Of a DNA stretch of 64,000 bases, positions 57,843 through 64,000 are shown piece after piece. The notes under the pieces were generated by a model, which searched no databases, had not been told where the DNA came from, and saw nothing but the letters and a program-made list of their open reading frames with translations. The DNA comes from SVFI01 sp964519385 (GTDB taxonomy: Bacteria; Bacillota; Clostridia; Lachnospirales; Lachnospiraceae), in NCBI GenBank assembly GCA_964519385.1, contig CAZFLR010000005.1, positions 1-64,000 on the forward strand, written 5' to 3'. The translations under genes and the position numbers were made by a program. How positions within the stretch are numbered: position 1 is the stretch's first letter; every line of letters begins with the position of its first letter.

Positions 57843-59465
57843 ATGGCAAAAGAAATTAAATACGGAGCAGACGCAAGAGCAGCACTGGAATCCGGAGTGA
57901 ACCAGCTTGCTGATACGGTGAGAGTTACTCTCGGACCGAAAGGAAGAAACGTAGTTTTAGACAAATCATACGGTGCACCACTTATTACAAACGATGGTGT
58001 TACGATTGCAAAAGAGATTGAACTGGAAGATGCGTTTGAAAATATGGGTGCACAGCTTGTAAAAGAAGTGGCAACCAAGACAAATGATGTGGCCGGTGAC
58101 GGTACAACAACAGCAACCGTTCTGGCACAGGCAATGATTAATGAAGGTATGAAGAACCTTGCAGCCGGTGCGAATCCGATTATTCTCCGCAAGGGTATGA
58201 AAAAAGCAACAGACTGTGCAGTGGAAGCCATTAAGAATATGAGCTCAAAGGTAAATGGAAAAGAGCACATTGCGAAGGTTGCTGCAATTTCAGCAGGAGA
58301 TGAAGAGGTTGGTAATCTTGTTGCAGATGCAATGGAAAAAGTATCAGGTGACGGCGTAATCACGATTGAGGAGAGCAAGACAATGCTCACAGAGCTGGAT
58401 CTGGTAGAAGGTATGCAGTTCGACCGCGGTTACATTTCAGCATATATGGCAACGGATATGGATAAGATGGAAGCAGTGCTTGACAATCCGTACATCCTGA
58501 TTACTGATAAGAAGATTTCTAATATTCAGGAAATTCTTCCGCTCCTTGAGCAGGTTGTACAGTGCGGAGCAAAGCTCCTTATCATTGCAGAGGATGTGGA
58601 AGGTGAAGCATTGACAACGCTTATCGTTAATAAGCTTCGCGGAACATTTAATGTGGTTGCTGTCAAGGCTCCGGGATATGGAGACAGAAGAAAAGCAATG
58701 CTGGAAGATATTGCAATTCTGACAGGCGGACAGGTAATCAGTTCCGAGCTCGGTCTTGAATTGAAAGATACGACAATGGAACAGCTTGGACGTGCAAGAT
58801 CCGTTAAGGTTCAGAAAGAAAATACAGTCATCGTAGACGGAGAGGGCGCAAAAGAAGCTATTGAGGCTCGTATCGCATCTATTAAGAAACAGGTAGAAGA
58901 GACAACGTCTGATTTTGACCGTGAGAAATTACAGGAGAGACTTGCAAAGCTGGCAGGCGGAGTTGCAGTAATTCGTGTCGGTGCAGCTACAGAGACAGAA
59001 ATGAAAGAGTCTAAGCTTCGTCTTGAGGATGCTCTTGCAGCGACAAAGGCAGCCGTTGAAGAGGGTATTATCTCAGGAGGCGGTTCTGCTTATATCCACG
59101 CTTCTAAGGAAGTGGCAAAGCTTGCAGACACGCTGGAGGGTGATGAGAAGACAGGTGCCCGTATCGTTCTTAAGGCACTTGAGGCTCCTCTGTTCCATAT
59201 CGCAGCCAACGCAGGTCTGGAAGGAAGCGTAATCATCAATAAGGTGAGAGAGTCCGAAGCAGGTATGGGATTCGATGCTCTCAAGGGAGAGTATGTCGAT
59301 ATGGTGGCTTCAGGAATTCTTGACCCTGCAAAGGTGACAAGAAGTGCCCTCCAGAATGCAACAAGTGTTGCATCTACACTTCTTACAACAGAATCCGTAG
59401 TAGCAAACATCAAAGAAGATGCACCTGCAATGCCGGCCGGCGCAGGAATGGGCGGAATGATGTAA
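57843..59465 (+). CDS. groEL: Chaperonin GroEL
   Basis: The 540-residue chaperonin folds proteins in an ATP-driven double ring. It has GADARAALESGVNQLADTVR, VTLGPKGRNVVLDKSYGAP, DVAGDGTTTATVLAQAMI (ATP site), and ends with the GAGMGGMM tail. AAGGAGG precedes the start. It forms a two-gene operon with groES. Confidence 0.99.
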   Translation: MAKEIKYGADARAALESGVNQLADTVRVTLGPKGRNVVLDKSYGAPLITNDGVTIAKEIELEDAFENMGAQLVKEVATKTNDVAGDGTTTATVLAQAMINEGMKNLAAGANPIILRKGMKKATDCAVEAIKNMSSKVNGKEHIAKVAAISAGDEEVGNLVADAMEKVSGDGVITIEESKTMLTELDLVEGMQFDRGYISAYMATDMDKMEAVLDNPYILITDKKISNIQEILPLLEQVVQCGAKLLIIAEDVEGEALTTLIVNKLRGTFNVVAVKAPGYGDRRKAMLEDIAILTGGQVISSELGLELKDTTMEQLGRARSVKVQKENTVIVDGEGAKEAIEARIASIKKQVEETTSDFDREKLQERLAKLAGGVAVIRVGAATETEMKESKLRLEDALAATKAAVEEGIISGGGSAYIHASKEVAKLADTLEGDEKTGARIVLKALEAPLFHIAANAGLEGSVIINKVRESEAGMGFDALKGEYVDMVASGILDPAKVTRSALQNATSVASTLLTTESVVANIKEDAPAMPAGAGMGGMM

Positions 59466-59518
59466 TTGAATATTCATATAAATATATGAACAGAAGGAGA
59501 AATCCGAAAGATGATTTT

Positions 59519-59557
59519 ATCCGGGGACAGCAGGTTTTGCTGTCCCCGGATTTTTTA
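59519..59557 (+). terminator. groESL terminator
   Basis: ATCCGGGGACAGCA pairs perfectly with TGCTGTCCCCGGAT, followed by TTTTT. Confidence 0.95.
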
Positions 59558-59558
59558 C

Positions 59559-59621
59559 TTGACCTGTCGTAGTAGTTATGTTATATTTACTACGACAGAT
59601 GTACTACGGCTGACGTAGTAC
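59559..59621 (+). promoter_or_regulatory. padR promoter with two inverted-repeat operators
   Basis: TTGACC (59559-59564) and TATATT (59582-59587) are 17 bases apart. The 11-base arms CTGTCGTAGTA (59564-59574) and TACTACGACAG (59588-59598) bracket the spacer and -10 box. A second inverted repeat, GTACTACG-N5-CGTAGTAC, follows at 59601-59621. As the next gene codes a PadR repressor, self-repression is the simplest reading. Confidence 0.82.
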
Positions 59622-59674
59622 GACAGATAATATAGTTAATACAGAAGGAAATACTTGGGAAAGGAGAGAGGCTT

Positions 59675-59995
59675 GTGATAAGTTCAGATGTCATGCGGGG
59701 CTACAACGATATGCTGATTTTATGTCTGGTTTATGAGCAGCCCTCGTATGGGTATGAGATATCCCGGCATATACGTGAAATGTCTGAGGGCATTTATGTC
59801 ATGAAGGAAACAACACTTTATTCTGCCTTCAGCCGTCTCGAAAAGCTTCAATATATAGAAGCTTTTTTCGGAAATGAGACAGGAGGAAAGCGGAGAACCT
59901 ACTATAGGATTACGGATACCGGCAAGCAGTATTACCATGAGAAGTGTCTTGAGTGGCGTGAGATACAGCAGGTGGTAGAGAAATTTATAAAATAA
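59675..59995 (+). CDS. PadR family transcriptional regulator
   Basis: The 106-residue winged-helix protein shows MLILCLVYEQPSYGYEISRH (helix 1 and the YGYE motif), VMKETTLYSAFSRLEKLQYI (recognition helix; TLY-xx-xRLE) and GGKRRTYYRITDTGKQYYHE (the wing). The C-terminal dimerisation helix is short, as in subfamily-2 PadR proteins. The start is GTG, set by AAGGAGAG. The gene 23 bases downstream codes a membrane protein of the type regularly paired with such regulators. Confidence 0.92.
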   Translation: MISSDVMRGYNDMLILCLVYEQPSYGYEISRHIREMSEGIYVMKETTLYSAFSRLEKLQYIEAFFGNETGGKRRTYYRITDTGKQYYHEKCLEWREIQQVVEKFIK

Positions 59996-60018
59996 TAGAA
60001 AGAGTGAGGAGATAGAAT

Positions 60019-60993
60019 ATGGAGACGATTAGGACTTATTTAGAAAATATGTTTATGCATTTAAAAAACACACCGGAAGTTGAAAGGGCTAAAAATGAAT
60101 TGCTTTCCATGATGGAGGATAAGTATCAGGAGTTAAAGAAGGAAGGCAGGAGTGAAAATGAAGCCGTTGGTATTGTGATTTCGGAATTTGGAAATTTAGA
60201 GGAGGTTGCCAAAGAACTCGGAATTGAAGAGACGGTTTCAGATGGGAACGAAACAGAGGGAATCAGGATAACCATGGAGGAGGCAAAGCAGTATTGCAAA
60301 GAAAATGCAAAGGCAGGCGTTTCCTACGGTATCACAGCGATGCTCTGTATATTAAGTCCTGTATTTCTTTTGTTACTCGGTGCGTTGCAGGAGGAGAAGG
60401 GCTTTTCTGAGAGTATCGTTGTCGCCGGAGGTCTGATTCCGCTTCTTTTACTGGTTGCGTGCGGAGTGGTTATTGCCATAATCAGCGGAATTTCCATGGG
60501 GAAATATGAAAAATATCAAAAGGAACCGCTTCTGCTGGATTATGCGACGAGACAATTTCTTCAGGCGCAACGGGAAGCGGAAAAGTTTTCGTATGCTCTT
60601 CAGATAGCACTTGGGGTATTCCTTTGCATCGTATCTGTGATTCCGCTTTTGATTGTGGGGAGCATGGAGATCGCATCAGATATACCGAGTGTGCTTTGTG
60701 TCATAATCATGCTTGCGATTATCAGTGTAGCCGTGTTCTTCTTTGTCTCTGCAGGCATAAAGGCCGGAGGATACCATGTGCTGCTGCAGGAGCAGGAATA
60801 TGCTGTGGAGCGTAAGCGAAAAGGAAACCCTGTTCAGATTTTTGAATCGGTATATTGGCCGATAGTCACTTTGATATATCTGGCATGGAGCTTTATCACA
60901 TTTGAATGGCATATTACATGGATAATATGGCCGGTCGCAGGAGTGCTGAGTGCAGTTATTGAAGCAGTGTTGTCTGCAATACCGCAGAAATAG
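60019..60993 (+). CDS. DUF1700-like / permease-prefix-domain membrane protein
   Basis: The 324-residue protein has an N-terminal helical cytoplasmic domain (residues 1-75; ERAKNELLSMMEDKYQELKK and GIVISEFGNLEEVAKELGI) of the permease-prefix/HAAS type found beside PadR regulators, followed by about six membrane segments. PadR-HAAS pairs often respond to envelope stress or antimicrobial peptides; here this is inference. It is cotranscribed with padR. Confidence 0.8.
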   Translation: METIRTYLENMFMHLKNTPEVERAKNELLSMMEDKYQELKKEGRSENEAVGIVISEFGNLEEVAKELGIEETVSDGNETEGIRITMEEAKQYCKENAKAGVSYGITAMLCILSPVFLLLLGALQEEKGFSESIVVAGGLIPLLLLVACGVVIAIISGISMGKYEKYQKEPLLLDYATRQFLQAQREAEKFSYALQIALGVFLCIVSVIPLLIVGSMEIASDIPSVLCVIIMLAIISVAVFFFVSAGIKAGGYHVLLQEQEYAVERKRKGNPVQIFESVYWPIVTLIYLAWSFITFEWHITWIIWPVAGVLSAVIEAVLSAIPQK

Positions 60994-61134
60994 CATGTTA
61001 AAATAGATGAAATGTCGGCAAAATCTGTAAAAGATAGAATTATTCCATAATAGTGTCGGAAATGATATTATCAAACGTACACATTGGAAAATATTTCCTT
61101 TAAAATAAGAGAAAGTTTTGAAAGGAAGTATATT

Positions 61135-61551
61135 ATGGATAGAGAGGCTGTAGGTTTAAATATAAAACTGGCCAGGGTCAAGGAGAATCTGACACAGGAA
61201 CAGCTTGCAGAAAGAGCAGATATTTCATCATCTTATGTAAGTGCAATAGAACGCGGAAAGCAGTCGGTCAGTCTGGAGTACATGAATCGGATTGCCGGAG
61301 CACTTAAGGTACCTGTTACGGAACTGCTGGTCTACGAAAAGGGCGATGGTTATTTAGACGGACAGGAACAGGTGGCAGAGAGGGAGCCGAAAAATGAATA
61401 TGAGGGGAGATACATAGCACGCCAGAAAAAGATGAATCAAATTAATGAAATGTTGTCGCGCTGTGGGGACAGAGAGTTCCAAATCGTGTATGATGAGATT
61501 TCATTGTTGATTAATAAATTTCAATATTTAAGTGACAAAGGAATAAAGTAA
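61135..61551 (+). CDS. XRE family transcriptional regulator
   Basis: The 138-residue protein has an N-terminal helix-turn-helix: LNIKLARVKENLTQEQLAER, ADISSSYVSAIERGKQSVSL and EYMNRIAGALKVPVTELLVY. The C-terminal 60 residues are a helical region without a recognised ligand domain. The ATG at 61135 follows AAAGGAAG; the frame extends to 61084 without a ribosome site. Target unknown; the gene is alone before a terminator. Confidence 0.92.
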   Translation: MDREAVGLNIKLARVKENLTQEQLAERADISSSYVSAIERGKQSVSLEYMNRIAGALKVPVTELLVYEKGDGYLDGQEQVAEREPKNEYEGRYIARQKKMNQINEMLSRCGDREFQIVYDEISLLINKFQYLSDKGIK

Positions 61552-61555
61552 AAGC

Positions 61556-61589
61556 AAGGTGTTTGGACATGAGGTCCGGACACCTTTTT
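61556..61589 (+). terminator. Terminator after the XRE gene
   Basis: AAGGTGTTTGGAC pairs with GTCCGGACACCTT (one mismatch, T-G tolerant) around ATGAG; TTTTT follows. Confidence 0.88.
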
Positions 61590-61624
61590 CTTTTATTGTC
61601 ACGGGAAGAAAGAGGGAGATGCAT

Positions 61625-62560
61625 ATGAAACTATGGGACATGTACACGAGAAGCACAACGTTCAGGACAGCGGAAGGGGGTGAGATATCAAAGGAATCGG
61701 CATCGTTGTTTGTGAGCGGAATCATCTTAAAAGCCATTCTTTTTTCGGATATTACATATACGGGAAGAGGAGAAGAATTTACCTTTGAACAAATGTGGTA
61801 CCTGATTTGTCTGCACCATGACATAAGTTTTGAACAGCGCAAAGTATGGGAAATGATATGCTGTGATATATCCGGAAGCAGAAGTCTTGTGCCTTATGAA
61901 GGGAAGAGTCTGGAGATACAGTGTAAATGGAGTCCGCTTCCGGTGATTTTTTCACCGAATTTTACCTATGAGGAAGGAAGTATTGAGTTTGGCAACGGAG
62001 CGCGTGTGAGAAAGAGCATACTGACGGAGTCGGAGATAAGGGATATTTTTTATTTCAGAAATACCTGCTGTAAAACCATGGGGATGGACCACGGAATTGC
62101 CGGAGGACTTTTATTGTATGAAAATCTGGTGCAGCAAAGCTATGAGATTAAGAAAAGAGCAGAAAGAAATTCAAGGGATTTATACTCTTACCTTGCAAAT
62201 ACGCTTATGGTGCACAATCTGTTAAAAATGAGTGAGGATGGCTTAAGGTATACTATCCGGGAGGATCCGATGCTGTGTCTGCTTCTGATTGCTGAGGCTC
62301 TGGAGCCCTTACAATATGTAAATGAGTATAAAAATGAAGGGGTGACAGCGGAAAAAATTTTAGACTGCATACAGATAGAGATTGAGGAAAAAAAGCTGAT
62401 ATTGCAGGTGACGGAGAAGGGGTTTCCTTTCGAGACATATGCAGAAAATATTGCCAGGGCTGCTGAAATTACCGGCTTGGGCTGTGACACGGACAGGCCA
62501 TCGTCAAGAATTTGTGTCAGAAGGGATGAATCGGCAATTATTGACGAAATATTTATTTGA
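61625..62560 (+). CDS. Unknown protein with degenerate HD-like region
   Basis: The 311-residue soluble protein begins MKLWDMYTRSTTFRT; the start is set by AGGGAG six bases upstream, while the in-frame ATG at 61619 touches it. Residues about 155-260 contain CCKTMGMDHGIAGGLLLYEN, SYLANTLMVHNLLKMSEDGL and DPMLCLLLIAEALEPLQYV, which recall HD-domain hydrolases (DHxIAGG and LLFADTLEP), but the second metal pair is not evident and the last Asp is Glu. It may be an inactive HD relative. It precedes relA/spoT by 50 bases; no function is proposed. Confidence 0.6.
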   Translation: MKLWDMYTRSTTFRTAEGGEISKESASLFVSGIILKAILFSDITYTGRGEEFTFEQMWYLICLHHDISFEQRKVWEMICCDISGSRSLVPYEGKSLEIQCKWSPLPVIFSPNFTYEEGSIEFGNGARVRKSILTESEIRDIFYFRNTCCKTMGMDHGIAGGLLLYENLVQQSYEIKKRAERNSRDLYSYLANTLMVHNLLKMSEDGLRYTIREDPMLCLLLIAEALEPLQYVNEYKNEGVTAEKILDCIQIEIEEKKLILQVTEKGFPFETYAENIARAAEITGLGCDTDRPSSRICVRRDESAIIDEIFI

Positions 62561-62610
62561 TAATATAATGCTATATTATGGGTGAAGAATGAAAGCGGAG
62601 TGTATGAAGA

Positions 62611-64000
62611 ATGGAAAATAAGACAGCGGGAATGCAGACAACTCCAGGCAGAAAAAAAGGTGTAGTCATCGATGACGGACATATTCAGCCGATGGCGGAA
62701 TTTAAAGAGCCACAGGAATTGTACGAGGATTTAATTGCACGAGTGCAGAAATACCATCCGAGCGATGATATCTCCATGATTGAAAAAGCGTATAAGATAG
62801 CGTATGAGGCGCATAAAGACCAGGTGCGAAAATCAGGGGAGCCTTATATCATTCATCCGCTTTGTGTTGCGATTATTCTGGCGGAACTTGAAATGGATAA
62901 GGAGACGATAGTCGCCGGAATCTTACATGATGTCGTAGAGGATACCATCATGACCTCCGAACAGATTACGGAAGAGTTCGGAGAAGATGTATCCCTTCTC
63001 GTGGACGGTGTCACGAAGCTTGGACAGCTCCAATATGAGGGTGACAAGCTTGAAATGCAGGCTGAGAACCTGCGCAAGATGTTTCTTGCAATGGCGAAGG
63101 ATATCCGCGTTATTATTATCAAGCTGGCCGACCGTCTGCACAATATGCGGACGCTCAAGCATATGAGACCGGAGAAACAGCAGGAGAAGGCGCGTGAGAC
63201 CATGGATATCTATGCGCCGATTGCCCAGCGACTCGGTATTATGAAGGTTAAGGTTGAGCTTGATGACCTTTCTTTAAAATATCTGCAGCCGGATGTATAT
63301 TATGATCTGGTGGATAAGATAGCAGTCCGCAAGAATGAACGGGAACGTTATGTGCAGGAGATTGTGGATGAGGTCGGAGCGCACATTGCAAATGCCGGAA
63401 TTGAGGCAAAGATTGACGGACGTGTCAAACATTTCTTCAGCATTTACAAGAAGATGAAGAATCAGAATAAAACGATTGATCAGATTTATGACCTGTTTGC
63501 TGTCCGTATTATCGTGGATTCCGTAAAAGACTGTTACGCAGCACTCGGAGTTATCCATGAGATTTACAAACCGATTCCGGGTAGATTTAAGGACTATATT
63601 GCGATGCCAAAGGAGAACATGTATCAGTCGCTTCATACGACACTGATTGGTTCGGCAGGACAGCCTTTTGAAATACAGATTCGTACCTATGAGATGCACA
63701 AGACGGCAGAGTACGGAATCGCCGCACACTGGAAATATAAAGAAGCTTCCGACGGAAAAAAGGTGAAGTCAAATGATTCCGAGGAAGAGAAGCTTTCGTG
63801 GCTGAAACAGATTCTGGAATGGCAGAGAGATATGTCGGATAACAGAGAATTTATGAATCTGTTAAAGAGTGATCTTGATCTGTTTTCAGACAGTGTGTAC
63901 TGTTTTACACCGACGGGCGATGTGAAGACGCTTCCGGCGGGCAGTACGCCGATAGATTTTGCCTACAGTGTTCATTCGGCAGTTGGTAACCACATGGTAG
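62611..64000 (+). CDS. relA: Bifunctional (p)ppGpp synthetase/hydrolase (3'-truncated by window edge)
   Basis: The frame is open from ATG 62611 to the window end (463 codons). Residues about 55-200 form the HD hydrolase: AYEAHKDQVRKSGEPYIIHP, VAGILHDVVEDTIMTSEQIT and IKLADRLHNMRTLKHMRPEK. Residues about 230-400 form the synthetase: GRVKHFFSIYKKMKNQNKTI, DLFAVRIIVDSVKDCYAALG, IAMPKENMYQSLHTTLIGSA and FEIQIRTYEMHKTAEYGIAA. The TGS domain begins at VYCFTPTGDVKTLPAGSTPI. Both activities look intact, so it is a dual-function long RSH enzyme controlling the stringent response. The remaining TGS, helical and ACT parts lie beyond 64000. Confidence 0.96.
   Translation, partial: MENKTAGMQTTPGRKKGVVIDDGHIQPMAEFKEPQELYEDLIARVQKYHPSDDISMIEKAYKIAYEAHKDQVRKSGEPYIIHPLCVAIILAELEMDKETIVAGILHDVVEDTIMTSEQITEEFGEDVSLLVDGVTKLGQLQYEGDKLEMQAENLRKMFLAMAKDIRVIIIKLADRLHNMRTLKHMRPEKQQEKARETMDIYAPIAQRLGIMKVKVELDDLSLKYLQPDVYYDLVDKIAVRKNERERYVQEIVDEVGAHIANAGIEAKIDGRVKHFFSIYKKMKNQNKTIDQIYDLFAVRIIVDSVKDCYAALGVIHEIYKPIPGRFKDYIAMPKENMYQSLHTTLIGSAGQPFEIQIRTYEMHKTAEYGIAAHWKYKEASDGKKVKSNDSEEEKLSWLKQILEWQRDMSDNREFMNLLKSDLDLFSDSVYCFTPTGDVKTLPAGSTPIDFAYSVHSAVGNHMV

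Overview
The window looks like a chromosomal segment of a gut-type Lachnospiraceae bacterium (Clostridia, Firmicutes); genus is not resolved. The reasons are strong AGGAGG-type ribosome binding sites, TTGACA/TATAAT-like promoters, a dgt-dnaG-rpoD-trmK-nif3 replication/sigma block, an IorAB/PaaK cluster, DUF5050 and YjfB-type proteins, a CIRCE-controlled groESL and a type II-A CRISPR-Cas9 system with csn2. Both ends cut genes: a GNAT acetyltransferase at the left edge and a RelA/SpoT enzyme at the right edge.

Layout. 1-1490: a partial acetyltransferase and the wreck of a mobile element (cysteine-rich KTR protein fragment, an unidentified reverse fragment, an internally deleted serine recombinase) ending at a tRNA-Leu. 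1700-4650: an orphan FliD-like flagellar protein and two acyltransferase-3-type membrane proteins, the second without the catalytic histidine. 4690-12100: tRNA-Leu, then dGTPase, primase, RpoD, TrmK, Nif3-like protein and a nucleoside kinase. 12280-19100: a complete type II-A CRISPR-Cas locus: tracrRNA on the minus strand, cas9-cas1-cas2-csn2 with overlapping ends, a leader ending in ATTTGAG, and 10 repeats with 9 spacers. RNase P RNA follows immediately (19220-19562). 19600-22100: an MBOAT O-acyltransferase and its SGNH-like partner. 22130-27340: an operator-bearing aldolase-family gene, hflX, two G3E/CobW-type GTPase genes and signal peptidase I. 27380-29400 (minus): nitroreductase-pyrB-pyrI. 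30900-35000: a folate operon folC-folE-HD hydrolase-folP-folB/folK fusion. 36300-42900: pheA, a Ppx/GppA phosphatase, ppk1, a double-HAD fusion and a small unknown protein. 42900-45400 (minus): ABC-F ATPase and PHP phosphoesterase. 45500-53950: acyl-CoA ligase, iorA, iorB, paaK-type ligase, ACT protein, amidohydrolase and a sodium/solute symporter, an arylacetate or amino-acid oxidation cluster. 53950-57270: two GGDEF proteins, YjfB and a Cof-type phosphatase. 57430-59560: groES-groEL under CIRCE. 59560-64000: PadR regulator with its operator and a membrane partner, an XRE regulator, a degenerate HD-like protein and relA/spoT.

The most interesting signals are: (1) an 8-bp hairpin formed by the tracrRNA anti-repeat and a repeat-like sequence just upstream of it, which in a longer transcript would imitate the crRNA:tracrRNA duplex, as in natural single-guide (long-form) tracrRNAs; (2) a shared operator-like element (AAAKCGTTAMA type) at the predicted transcription starts of three separate catabolic units; (3) an HD hydrolase inside a folate operon that has no visible enzyme for dephosphorylating dihydroneopterin triphosphate. 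All homology calls come from reading motifs by eye; no database search was run.
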